A DNA stretch of 29,567 nucleotides from NCBI GenBank assembly GCA_964393895.1, contig CAYMWP010000047.1:1-29567 (forward strand), in the 5' to 3' direction. The translations under genes and the position numbers were made by a program. This document shows, in pieces, positions 21,771-29,530 of the stretch. The notes beneath the pieces were generated by a model, which was not told the DNA's origin, ran no database searches, and worked only from the letters and a program-made list of their open reading frames with translations. How positions within the stretch are numbered: position 1 is the stretch's first letter; each line of letters starts with the position of its first letter. This stretch comes from B4-G1 sp964393895. Lineage in GTDB: Bacteria > Chloroflexota > Anaerolineae > B4-G1.

Positions 21771-22016
21771 TCAGCCGCCAGCCATCGCTGGGAACGCGGC
21801 AATGACGTCGCCTTCTTCCAAAACCCGCTCCGGCTCGACGCTGCGACCGTTGATCAGAATGACGCTGGCTCCGTCGCCGGTCGGGACGCCGAAACGGGCC
21901 AGCAAGTCCGCGGCCCGGGTTCCGGCCGGGATTTCCAAATCGCAAGCGCTGCCCTGGCTACTCGGGGGAAGATGCTGGCGGTAAGAGGCGAAAAGCTTTA
22001 ATCGGATGTTCACCAC
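21771..22016 (-). CDS. MoaD/ThiS-family sulfur carrier protein
   Basis: An 81-residue beta-grasp protein. It begins at a GTG at 22016, one base after the stop of the amidohydrolase, reading VNIRLKLFASYRQHL, and ends PAMAGG; the C-terminal Gly-Gly is the site that is adenylated and thiolated. VILINGRSVEPERVLEEGDVIAAFP is the classical MoaD/ThiS core. An in-frame ATG at 22046 lies inside the previous gene and would add an unlikely tail. Directly before the AOR gene, its probable role is to supply sulfur for the dithiolene of the tungsten pterin cofactor. No MoaE, MoeB or other cofactor genes are in the window. Confidence 0.85.
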   Translation of the reverse strand: MVNIRLKLFASYRQHLPPSSQGSACDLEIPAGTRAADLLARFGVPTGDGASVILINGRSVEPERVLEEGDVIAAFPAMAGG

Positions 22017-22017
22017 A

Positions 22018-23622
22018 CTAACCGCTGTACACGATCTGTCCATCAAAGACAGTCATCAACACTTGTGTTTCAGCGATCTCTATCGGTTCGATAGCAAAAA
22101 TGTCGCGGTCGAGCACGACCAGGTCGGCCAGTTTGCCGGGCGTGATGCTGCCCAGTTCCGCCTCTCGACCGGCGACCAGGGCCGCCCCCATCGTATAGCC
22201 CCACACCGCCTCGGCCACGGTCAGCCGCTGATCGGGGTACCATCCCCCCTGCGGTTCGCCGTCGCGCTGCTGGCGAGTGGCGGCGGCGTGGATGCCAAAC
22301 ATCGGGTTGGGGCTGGCGACCGGACAGTCGGAGCCAAAGGCCAGCGTCACGCCGGCGTCCAGCATGTCGCGGAAGGGATAAGCCAAGCGCCCGCGCGGGC
22401 CGACCGATTTTTCGACCATTGGGATATCGTCGGGGCAATGGATGGGCTGCACCGAGGCTACTACATCCAGTTTTCCCAGCCGAACTATGTCCTCGGGCTG
22501 AATCATCTGCACGTGCTCGATGCGGTGAGGGGGGCCAAGTTTGGGTTGCGAGTTTTGGGTTGCGAGTTGTTCAAAGACGGTAATCAGCTCGCGGTTGGCC
22601 CGGTCGCCGATGGCGTGGATGGCTACGGCCAGCCCGGCCTGGTCGGCTTTGTGGACCGCTTGGGCGATTTCGTCCATTGGCGTCAAAGGCATACCGCAGT
22701 CGCCGGTATCTTGATACGGTTCCAACATCCAGGCCGTGCGCGCGCCCTGCCCGCCGTCCGAAAACAGCTTGACGTGGCCCACGCGCAAATAGTCGCCGCC
22801 CATTCCGGTGCGCAGCCCCAGCGCGACAGCCTCGTCCAGCCGCTCGCCGGGGATGTGCATCCACATACGCAGGGCCAGTTCGCCCGCCGCCCGCAGGTGT
22901 TGGTAGGCGCGAAAGGCCGGCGGCCCGTCGGCGCCGCCCATGATGCGGTAATCGTGGACGCCGGTCAGGCCCAGCCGGTGCAGGATAGCAAAACCCTCCT
23001 GCATCGCCGCGACGGTCTCTTCTTCGGTGGGCGGGGGGATGACGTTGGACACCAGGTTGATGGCCAGCTCGCGCAGGATACCGTTCGGCCATCCCGACTC
23101 GTCCCGGTTGATGACGCCTTCGGGCGGGTTGGGGGTATCGGCCGTAATGCCTGCCTCCTGGAGCGCGCGTGTGTTGACCACCGCCAGGTGCAGGTCGTTG
23201 CGCCACAGAATCACGGAATGGTCAAGGGCCACGTCGTCCAGGTCGGCGCGGGTGGGCATACGCTGCTCGGGCCAACGGCTCTCGTTCCAGCCCTGGCCCA
23301 GGATCCACTGTCCGGGCGGCGTCTCGCTTACCCTTTGCGCCAACTGCGTTCTCAGGTCGGCCAGCGAGGTGACCTCGGCCAAAGCCAGCCGCCGTAGACC
23401 TAGCGACCAATCGTAATAGTGAAAGTGCGCGTCGGTCAAGCCGGGCAGCACGCGGCGCCCTCCCAGGTCAATCACCTGGGCGTCTGGAGCGGCCAGAGCG
23501 CGGATCTCGTCGTCGTCGCCCACGGCCCAGATGCGGCCACAGCGAATGGCGACGGCTGTAGCGTGTGGATACGCGGGGTCTTGCGTGTGAATTTTGCCGT
23601 TGATTAAGAATAGGTTGTTCAT
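22018..23622 (-). CDS. YtcJ-like amidohydrolase
   Basis: A 534-residue amidohydrolase (amidohydrolase_3 type). The start is the ATG at 23622 preceded by GAGGTGCAA; the upstream frame is not conserved. Markers are LPGLTDAHFHYYDW (HxH), GHVKLFSDGGQGARTAW, HAIGDRA, PHRIEHVQ, FGSDCPV and GKLADLVVLDRD near the end. This fold hydrolyses amide or C-N bonds with one or two metals; YtcJ relatives have no agreed substrate. Soluble, normal length. A short tandem repeat, TTGGGTTGCGAGT twice, is embedded in frame as TQNSQPK just before the HRIEH motif. It is one base from the sulfur-carrier gene and thus in one operon with AOR. Confidence 0.9.
   Translation of the reverse strand: MNNLFLINGKIHTQDPAYPHATAVAIRCGRIWAVGDDDEIRALAAPDAQVIDLGGRRVLPGLTDAHFHYYDWSLGLRRLALAEVTSLADLRTQLAQRVSETPPGQWILGQGWNESRWPEQRMPTRADLDDVALDHSVILWRNDLHLAVVNTRALQEAGITADTPNPPEGVINRDESGWPNGILRELAINLVSNVIPPPTEEETVAAMQEGFAILHRLGLTGVHDYRIMGGADGPPAFRAYQHLRAAGELALRMWMHIPGERLDEAVALGLRTGMGGDYLRVGHVKLFSDGGQGARTAWMLEPYQDTGDCGMPLTPMDEIAQAVHKADQAGLAVAIHAIGDRANRELITVFEQLATQNSQPKLGPPHRIEHVQMIQPEDIVRLGKLDVVASVQPIHCPDDIPMVEKSVGPRGRLAYPFRDMLDAGVTLAFGSDCPVASPNPMFGIHAAATRQQRDGEPQGGWYPDQRLTVAEAVWGYTMGAALVAGREAELGSITPGKLADLVVLDRDIFAIEPIEIAETQVLMTVFDGQIVYSG
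22541..22567. repeat. 13-bp tandem repeat inside the amidohydrolase gene
   Basis: TTGGGTTGCGAGT at 22541-22553 and again at 22555-22567, period 14. It is translated in frame as part of LATQNSQPKLG between the HAIGD and HRIEH motifs, where related enzymes have a variable loop. Confidence 0.65.
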
Positions 23623-23635
23623 TTGCACCTCGGAG

Positions 23636-23698
23636 AACACGGATAGGGAGGATTTGCGGATCAACTCGTCCGATCCGTTACTCCTGCCCATCCGTGTT
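23636..23698. terminator. Hairpin at the end of the proline racemase gene
   Basis: AACACGGAT (23636-23644) pairs perfectly with ATCCGTGTT (23690-23698), with an inner CGGATC/GATCCG stem. The right arm overlaps the stop of the proline racemase gene (23697). It separates the liv-racemase transcript from the amidohydrolase gene and may be a terminator or read-through attenuator. There is no long T-run. It resembles the dispersed AACACGGAT-type repeats of environmental genomes. Confidence 0.5.
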
Positions 23699-24722
23699 AT
23701 AAAAGAAATCCTTTGGGGAACGGGTCTCGTGGATCCAGCACAAACTGGTTCACTCCGGTAATGTGCGCGCTTCCCCGCACCTCTGGCACGACGGCTGGCA
23801 GATCCCCCACCATCGTTTCGGCCACCAGCCGACCCTCGAAAGTGGTGCCCAGGATGCCGGCGTTGACGTATGGCTGGTCGAGGGCCAGTTTCCCCCAGTG
23901 ATGAAGCAACGTCATCTTGGCGGATGTACCGGTGCCGCACGGGGAACGATCTATGTGAGACTCACCGTAAACCACGGCGCTCTTTCCATGCCCATGATCG
24001 GTGGAAGCGTAAAACTCGGTCACGTCCACCGTAGTTACCTCGGGGCGGGTCGGGTGTCGGACGGTCAACTGGTCGTTGGCTGCATCAATGATGGCCATGC
24101 CCAGCTCGATCAACCGGCCGGCGTTTTCCGGCCCCAGCTCCAGACCGATCTGTTCGGCCGAAACCATGGCAAAAAAGCCTCCCACGCAGACCGTATCCAC
24201 CCGGATGCGGCCCAGCCCTGGCACATCCAGAGGTTGGTCCGTACTGTAGACGAACGAGGGGGACAGGTGGATGGTCACAGATTCGACCTCTTGCCCCTGC
24301 ACGTGGGCGGTCGCCGCGGCCGGGCCGGAAGGGGTGTCTATCGTCACCAGAGTCTCCGGCTCGACGGCTTTCACCATCCCGGCCTCGACGAGCGTGGTAA
24401 CAGCGCCGATGGTGGCGTGGCCGCACAGGTAAGGGTAGCGGCGGGCGTCCATATAGATCAGTCCGAAATCCGCTCCCTCGGTCGTAGGCTCTGTGAGCAG
24501 CGCGGCGATCATGTCGCGGTGGCCACGCGGCTCGCTGGTCAGTTGCAGCCGGATGTGGTCCCATTCTCGTATGAGGTACAGCCGCTTGTCGGCGACCGTC
24601 GCGCCGGGGATGGGGGGGACACCGCCGACGATCAGGCGCGTAGGTTCGCCGGCGGTGTGAGAGTCTATGGTAACGAGGCGGTCAGGGAAGCGCTCTAGCA
24701 GTTGTTGCGTTATATCTGTCAT
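23697..24722 (-). CDS. Proline racemase family protein (proline racemase / 4-hydroxyproline epimerase)
   Basis: A 341-residue enzyme. Both catalytic cysteines are present: Cys100 in YLCGHATIG and Cys262 in DRSPCGTGTSAKM. TIDSHTAGEPTRLIVGG at the start and EGRLVAETMVGDLPAVVPEVRGSAHITG near the end are typical. Members with two cysteines invert proline or 4-hydroxyproline at C2, while the dehydratase members usually have Thr in one place, so inversion is more likely here. Soluble, normal length. It starts three bases after the livF stop, so it is co-transcribed with the transporter genes and may act on an imported amino acid. Which of proline, hydroxyproline or another amino acid is used cannot be told from the sequence. 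Confidence 0.9.
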   Translation of the reverse strand: MTDITQQLLERFPDRLVTIDSHTAGEPTRLIVGGVPPIPGATVADKRLYLIREWDHIRLQLTSEPRGHRDMIAALLTEPTTEGADFGLIYMDARRYPYLCGHATIGAVTTLVEAGMVKAVEPETLVTIDTPSGPAAATAHVQGQEVESVTIHLSPSFVYSTDQPLDVPGLGRIRVDTVCVGGFFAMVSAEQIGLELGPENAGRLIELGMAIIDAANDQLTVRHPTRPEVTTVDVTEFYASTDHGHGKSAVVYGESHIDRSPCGTGTSAKMTLLHHWGKLALDQPYVNAGILGTTFEGRLVAETMVGDLPAVVPEVRGSAHITGVNQFVLDPRDPFPKGFLL

Positions 24723-24725
24723 TCG

Positions 24726-25445
24726 TCACTCGCGTCTTTTCGTGCCCAAGTATGCCTCTTGGACCGATGGGTCTTGTAACAGTTCCAGCCCGCTGCCTTC
24801 GCGAAGTATCTTGCCGGTTTCCAGGACGTAGGCCCGGTCAGCCACGGCCAATGCTTTTTTGGCGTTCTGCTCCACCAGCAGGAGCGTGGTTCCCTCTGCG
24901 TTGATGTCGCGCACAATGCTAAAAATTTCCGCCACCAACATTGGGGCCAGGCCCAGCGACGGCTCGTCCAGCAACAGCACACCTGGACGGGCCATCAGCC
25001 CCCGGCCAATGACCAACATCTGTTGCTCGCCACCGCTCAAACTGCCGGCGAACTGTTGCCGGCGTTCCTTGAGACGCGGAAAGCGCGTGTACACGTGCTC
25101 CAAGTCTTCCTCAATGCCGGCCTTGTCGCGACGCAAGAACGCGCCGATGTGCAAGTTCTCCTCCACGTTGAGATTGGCGAAAACCTGCCGCCCCTCGGGC
25201 ACCTGGATGATCCCTTGACCGACGACCTGGTGTGGTTTGTCTGGCAAACGCTGGCCCTGATAGACGACCTCGCCCCGATGATACGGGACCATCGCCGAGA
25301 TCGCGTTCAACAAAGAGGATTTGCCGGCTCCGTTGGCGCCGATTATAGTCACGATCTCACCTTTGTCCACGTGAATCGAAACGCCCTGTAACGCCTGAAT
25401 ACCGCCATAAGCGACATAGATATCTTTGATTTCTAACAGCGCCAT
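24726..25445 (-). CDS. livF: Branched-chain amino acid ABC transporter ATPase LivF
   Basis: A 239-residue ABC ATPase on the inner face of the membrane. Walker A is GANGAGKSS, the signature LSGGEQQM, Walker B VLLLDEPSLGLAP, and the switch histidine position is replaced by LLVEQN, as is normal for LivF. The EGRQVFANLNVEENL Q-loop segment is also typical. Start one base after the livG stop; the proline racemase gene begins three bases past its own stop. Works as a heterodimer with LivG. Confidence 0.95.
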   Translation of the reverse strand: MALLEIKDIYVAYGGIQALQGVSIHVDKGEIVTIIGANGAGKSSLLNAISAMVPYHRGEVVYQGQRLPDKPHQVVGQGIIQVPEGRQVFANLNVEENLHIGAFLRRDKAGIEEDLEHVYTRFPRLKERRQQFAGSLSGGEQQMLVIGRGLMARPGVLLLDEPSLGLAPMLVAEIFSIVRDINAEGTTLLLVEQNAKKALAVADRAYVLETGKILREGSGLELLQDPSVQEAYLGTKRRE

Positions 25446-25446
25446 G

Positions 25447-26217
25447 CTATTCCTCCTCCTCTGTGCCCAGGTATGCCTCGATCACCACTGGGTTAGACTG
25501 CACCTGCTCCGGCGTGCCCTGGGCGATGGTGCGGCCAAAGTCTATCACGACGATGTTGTCGGCCAGGCCCATCACCACCTCCATGTGGTGCTCGATGAGC
25601 AGAATAGTCAGATCAAAGGTCTCGTGGATCTGCTCGATGAACTCCATCAACTGCACCGTCTCGTCAGGGTTCATGCCGGCCGCCGGTTCGTCCAGCAGCA
25701 ACAGCTTGGGTTCCTGGGCCAGGGCGCGGGCGATCTCTAACCGCCGCTGATGCCCGTAGGGCAGATTTTTGGATAGTTCACTAGCACGGTCGTCGAGGTT
25801 CACCAGTTTCAGCAACCGCCAGGAGCGCTCGGCCAGGTCTTTTTCCTCACGACCGCGACGTGGCGTGGGAAGCAGCCCTTCCCATACGGAATAGCTGGCA
25901 TAACGGTGGCAGGCCGTGCGCACATTGTCCAGCACGCTAAAATCGGAGAAAAGGCGGATGTTTTGAAAGGTGCGGGCGATGCCTTTTGCGGCGATTTGGT
26001 GGGTTCTCAAACTGGTGATCGTGTCGCCGTCGAAGGAGATTTCCCCCTCCGTCGGCTCGTAGATACCGGTGATGAGGTTAAAGATGGTGGTCTTTCCCGC
26101 GCCGTTGGGCCCGATGATGGCGTACAATCCTCCAGTCTCCAACTGGTGGGAAAAGTCATCCACCGCCGTTACCCCGCCAAAGTTCTTGGTGAGGTTTTGA
26201 ATTTCTAGTAGAGGCAT
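25447..26217 (-). CDS. livG: Branched-chain amino acid ABC transporter ATPase LivG
   Basis: A 256-residue ATPase paired with LivF. Walker A is GPNGAGKTT, followed by ARTFQNIRLF at the Q-loop; the signature region reads LPYGHQRRLEIARAL, a LivG-type variant of LSGGQ; Walker B is LLLLDEPAAGMNP and the H-loop LLIEHHMEVVM. GGGAGG precedes the ATG, which is five bases past the livM stop. The C-terminal EAYLGTEEEE is acidic. Drives uptake of amino acids delivered by the LivK protein. Confidence 0.95.
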   Translation of the reverse strand: MPLLEIQNLTKNFGGVTAVDDFSHQLETGGLYAIIGPNGAGKTTIFNLITGIYEPTEGEISFDGDTITSLRTHQIAAKGIARTFQNIRLFSDFSVLDNVRTACHRYASYSVWEGLLPTPRRGREEKDLAERSWRLLKLVNLDDRASELSKNLPYGHQRRLEIARALAQEPKLLLLDEPAAGMNPDETVQLMEFIEQIHETFDLTILLIEHHMEVVMGLADNIVVIDFGRTIAQGTPEQVQSNPVVIEAYLGTEEEE

Positions 26218-26222
26218 GTCGT

Positions 26223-27080
26223 CTATCCTCCCTGCTTATTGAACAAGGCTTTCAGGTTAGCGGGTGTGAATTCCCACGAACCCATCAGGCCCTCGGGGCG
26301 GACAACCATGATCACCACGACCAGGACGCCATAGGCGACCAACCGCCAAGCCTGCGCCGCCCGTAGCAGTTCCGGCATCGAAGTGAGCACGACGGCTGCA
26401 AAGACCGCGCCGGTGAGGCTGTGCATTCCGCCAAAGATGACCATCACTATTAACTCGGTTGATTTGATGATGCCGAACATTGAGGGCTGAATAAAACCAA
26501 TGTAATGGGCCAGCAGCCCGCCCGATAGTCCGGCCAACGCAGCATTGATGGCGAACGAAATCTGCTTGTAGCGAAAAGAGTTGATGCCGATAGATTCGGC
26601 GGCCAACTCGTCCTCGCGGACGGCCACACAATTGCGTCCGTGACGCGAACGGACATAATTAGCCACCAACCACAAAGCAAGCACAGTCGCAACCAGGGCC
26701 ACGGGGAGAGTGGTGTAGAGCGGGATGCGCGGGATACCGCGCGAGCCGCCGGTGAGCTTTTCCAGATTCTCCACCAGCAGCCGCACGACCTCGGAAAAGC
26801 CCAGGGTGGCGATGGCGAAATAGTCCCCCTTGAGCCGCAAGGTGGGATAACCGATCAGGAAACTGGTCAGCACAGAGACAAGCATACCGGCCAGCAAGGC
26901 GAGCGGAAATGGTACCGCGTATTTGGTGGTGAGGATAGTGGCCGTGTACGCGCCGACGGCCAGGAATCCGGCCTGTCCAAAGTTGAACAATCCGGTGAAC
27001 CCCGTCATCAGCGATAGCCCCAGCACCGCGATCAGGTTGATACAGATCAAGACGAGAATACCGATGTAATACTGTGACAT
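26223..27080 (-). CDS. livM: Branched-chain amino acid ABC transporter permease LivM
   Basis: A 285-residue integral membrane protein with about eight hydrophobic helices. GLSLMTGFTGLFNFGQAGFLAVGAYT and LKGDYFAIATLGFSEVVRLL are hallmark segments, and AVREDELAAESIGIN is the cytoplasmic coupling loop that contacts the ATPases. GGAGG stands seven bases before the ATG. It forms the channel with LivH. The gene lies between livH (12-base gap) and livG. Confidence 0.95.
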   Translation of the reverse strand: MSQYYIGILVLICINLIAVLGLSLMTGFTGLFNFGQAGFLAVGAYTATILTTKYAVPFPLALLAGMLVSVLTSFLIGYPTLRLKGDYFAIATLGFSEVVRLLVENLEKLTGGSRGIPRIPLYTTLPVALVATVLALWLVANYVRSRHGRNCVAVREDELAAESIGINSFRYKQISFAINAALAGLSGGLLAHYIGFIQPSMFGIIKSTELIVMVIFGGMHSLTGAVFAAVVLTSMPELLRAAQAWRLVAYGVLVVVIMVVRPEGLMGSWEFTPANLKALFNKQGG

Positions 27081-27092
27081 GTTTGCGCCTCC

Positions 27093-27971
27093 TTACGCCT
27101 TTTCCCCGGTGATCGTGCCCAACAAACCGCCAGGTCTGACGATGATGATGATGATCATCAGCGCGTACGAGAACAGATCGCGGAAAGCCGAGGAAACAAA
27201 GGCCGCCGCAAAGGTCTCGGTAACGCCCAGCACCATCGCGCCCAACACGGCCCCTGGCAGACTGCCCAGCCCGCCCACCACGGCGGCGATAAAGGCCTTG
27301 AGAGTCAGGATGCCCATCTGAGGCCAGACGGTATACTTGATGCCAAACAGCACCCCTCCCAACCCAGCCGACGCGCCGGCCAAAAAGAACACGAACGCCA
27401 CGACCATATCGGGGTTGATGCCCATCAGGCTGGCTACCCGCATATTGTACGACGTGGCTCGAATGGCGTTACCCATCCGCGTGCCATAGATGATCCAGGT
27501 CAACAGCGCCACCGATATGGCTGCGATCACGAAAATGATAATATCCAGCCGCCCGATGCTCAAGTCCCCTATCATAAAGGGAGAGATAGCAAAGACTTCC
27601 GGGTAGGTGCGAAAGTTGGGGCCGATGGTGACGATGGTAAAGTTTTCCAGGAAAATGGATGCTCCCAGAGAAGAGATCATCAAGTACAGCAGCGGAGAGT
27701 TGCGTATCCGGATTGGCCGGTAGGCGAGACGCTCGTTGAGGACGCCCAGCAGTCCGGCCCCGATTATAGCCAGGGGCAAGGCCGCCCAAAAGGGCATTCC
27801 AAACAAGGTCAGTGCAAAGAATCCAAAGTACGAACCCAGCATTAGCACACCGCCGTGAGCAAAGTTGGAGAATTTCAAAATGCTATAGACCAACGAATAG
27901 CCCACGGCGATCAGCGCGTACACGCTGCCGATAGAGACGCCGTTGATTATTTGCTGCAAGACTGTGCTCAT
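27093..27971 (-). CDS. livH: Branched-chain amino acid ABC transporter permease LivH
   Basis: A 292-residue permease. QQIINGVSIGSVYALIAVGYSLVYSILKFSNFAHGGVLMLG is the classic LivH opening, with RATSYNMRVASLMGIN as the ATPase-facing loop and about eight membrane helices. The ATG at 27971 follows GGGAGG. A strong hairpin lies upstream between this gene and the binding protein gene. It makes the membrane pore together with LivM. Confidence 0.95.
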   Translation of the reverse strand: MSTVLQQIINGVSIGSVYALIAVGYSLVYSILKFSNFAHGGVLMLGSYFGFFALTLFGMPFWAALPLAIIGAGLLGVLNERLAYRPIRIRNSPLLYLMISSLGASIFLENFTIVTIGPNFRTYPEVFAISPFMIGDLSIGRLDIIIFVIAAISVALLTWIIYGTRMGNAIRATSYNMRVASLMGINPDMVVAFVFFLAGASAGLGGVLFGIKYTVWPQMGILTLKAFIAAVVGGLGSLPGAVLGAMVLGVTETFAAAFVSSAFRDLFSYALMIIIIIVRPGGLLGTITGEKA

Positions 27972-27986
27972 CTGAACCTCCCATCA

Positions 27987-28054
27987 GAAAGTAGACAAGT
28001 AGATGAGTAAACAAGTTAGCAAGTCTGGGAGGAGATAGCACTCTCCTCCCAGAC
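27987..28054 (-). promoter_or_regulatory. Hairpin and simple repeat between livK and livH
   Basis: GTCTGGGAGGAGA (28023-28035) and its exact complement (28042-28054) form a 13-base stem with a 6-base loop. On the minus strand it is followed by TTGCTAACTTGTTTACTC. Such a stem after a binding protein gene usually lowers transcription into the permease genes or protects the mRNA. The adjoining 27987-28022 is a degenerate (A)CAAGT-type simple repeat. A long T-run is lacking, so attenuation is more likely than full termination. Confidence 0.7.
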
Positions 28055-28069
28055 GAATGCCTGATGAGC

Positions 28070-29530
28070 CTATTTCATCGGCTCAACTATTGTGTAGAAC
28101 TCGAACTCGCCATCCTTGATCGTCATGATGACGGCCGATTTGCCGACGGGATTGTGCGTCTCCGGATCAATGGTGATGTTGCCGGTGAAACCCTCCACCG
28201 GGTCTAATTGCTCCAGAGCGTCGCGGATCGCCGTGGGGTCGGCCGAGCCGGCCTTTTCGATGGCGGCTGCCAGCACCATCATGGCGTCGTGCGTCATGAT
28301 GGCGTTGACCTGGATGTCCTTCCCATATTCTTCCTCGTACGCTGCACGGTACTCTTGCACATTGTCGGCGTTCACGTTCGTGTGATCCACAAAGTAGCAG
28401 CCTTCCACCGCGGAGGCCGCCATCTCCAACAAGGTGGGCGAGGGCCAGCCGTCGCCGCCGATGAAGGGCACCGTGATGCCCAGGTCGCGGGCCTGCTTGG
28501 CCGCCAGGGCGACCTCTTTGGCCAGGAAGGGCATGATGATCACGTCTGGCTGGGCGTCCTTGATGGACGTAAGCTGCGCGCGGAACTCGACGTCGCCGGT
28601 CTTGAAGGCCTCGTCGGCGACCAACTCGCCGCCCAGTTCCCCCCAGCGCTGCACGAAAAAGTCACGCAGGCCGACGGAATAGTCGGAGCTGATTTCGTAA
28701 AGCACGGCCGCCTTTCGAGCGCCCAGGTCACTGAAGGCAAAGTCGGCCATCACAGAGCCCTGGTAGGGATCGGTGAAGCAGACGCGGAACGTGTACTCCA
28801 TCAACACCCCTTCTTCAGGTTGAGTGACGCGCGGGTTGGTGGCGTAGGTGGCGATGACGGGCACCTTGTTCTCTTCGGCGATGGGGGCGACGGCGATGTT
28901 GGAACCGCTGCTGTTGGTGCCGATGACGGCCACGACCCCGTCCTCCGTGATCAGGCGTCGCACCACGTTGACCGACTCCAACTGGTCACTCTTGTTGTCG
29001 TAGGCGATCAACTCGAACTGCCGGCCGCCCAGAACGCCGCCGGCCTCGTTGATCATCTCCATCGTGAACTGGGTGCCGTTCCTGCTGGCCTCTCCCCAGA
29101 GCGCCCAGTCGCCCGTGAGCGCGCCAAACCAACCCACCTTGATCGGCTCCAGGTCGGCCGCCGGTTCCGCTGGCTCCGCTGGCGCTTGGGCCCCACCCAT
29201 AGGCTCGAACACTTTGTAGTATTCGAACGCGCCATCCTTGATCGTCATGATGACGGCCGATTTGCCGAGGGGATTGTGCGTCTCTGGATCGATGGTGATG
29301 TTGCCGGTGAAACCCTCCACCGGGTCTATTTGTTCCAGAGCGTCGCGGATCGCCGTGGGGTCGGCCGAGCCGGCCTTTTCGATGGCTGCCACGAGCACCA
29401 TCACGGCGTCGTGCGTCATGATGGCGTTGACCTGGATGTCCTTCCCATACTCCTCCTCGTACGCTGCACGGTAGTCTTGCACGTTCTCGGCGTTCACGTT
29501 CGTGTGATCCACAAAGGGTGTGTATCCCAA
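28070..29530 (-). CDS. livK: Amino acid ABC transporter binding protein (LivK type), chimeric and 5' incomplete
   Basis: A 486-residue frame with a livK-type periplasmic binding domain at residues about 128-486 (LEPIKVGWFGALTGDWALWGEAS..., ending TIVEPMK). Instead of a signal peptide and lipobox, the first 112 residues repeat the C-terminal part of the same protein (FVDHTNV to FEPM), joined by an Ala/Pro/Glu linker of the kind that normally follows the lipid cysteine. The start shown is only the first possible codon (TTG at 29530), with a stop four codons earlier, and the match to the second copy begins at FVDHT, right after this. So the true start and signal are missing or lie in another tandem copy. 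It binds amino acids outside the membrane and feeds LivHMGF. Either a recombined pair of tandem livK genes or an assembly chimera. Confidence 0.8.
   Translation of the reverse strand: MGYTPFVDHTNVNAENVQDYRAAYEEEYGKDIQVNAIMTHDAVMVLVAAIEKAGSADPTAIRDALEQIDPVEGFTGNITIDPETHNPLGKSAVIMTIKDGAFEYYKVFEPMGGAQAPAEPAEPAADLEPIKVGWFGALTGDWALWGEASRNGTQFTMEMINEAGGVLGGRQFELIAYDNKSDQLESVNVVRRLITEDGVVAVIGTNSSGSNIAVAPIAEENKVPVIATYATNPRVTQPEEGVLMEYTFRVCFTDPYQGSVMADFAFSDLGARKAAVLYEISSDYSVGLRDFFVQRWGELGGELVADEAFKTGDVEFRAQLTSIKDAQPDVIIMPFLAKEVALAAKQARDLGITVPFIGGDGWPSPTLLEMAASAVEGCYFVDHTNVNADNVQEYRAAYEEEYGKDIQVNAIMTHDAMMVLAAAIEKAGSADPTAIRDALEQLDPVEGFTGNITIDPETHNPVGKSAVIMTIKDGEFEFYTIVEPMK
28079..28394 (-). repeat. Direct repeat, copy A (3' end of livK)
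   Basis: Aligns without gaps to 29201-29516 at an offset of 1122 bases. I count 23 mismatches in 314 positions, most of them near the 3' end of the reading frame. The two copies are in the same frame (374 codons apart). Confidence 0.88.
29201..29516 (-). repeat. Direct repeat, copy B (5' part of the livK frame)
   Basis: The counterpart of 28079-28394. The similarity stops abruptly at 29516, where the DNA changes to an unrelated GGGTGTGTATCC sequence, only about 50 bases from the window edge. Confidence 0.88.

Noticed and set aside
22006..23397. 463-codon open frame on the plus strand opposite the amidohydrolase
   Set aside because: Shadow of a recognised amidohydrolase; no ribosome site or domain.
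23623..23940. N-terminal extension of the amidohydrolase
   Set aside because: It reads through the hairpin and the end of the proline racemase gene in another frame; MNNLFLINGKIHT is the family start.
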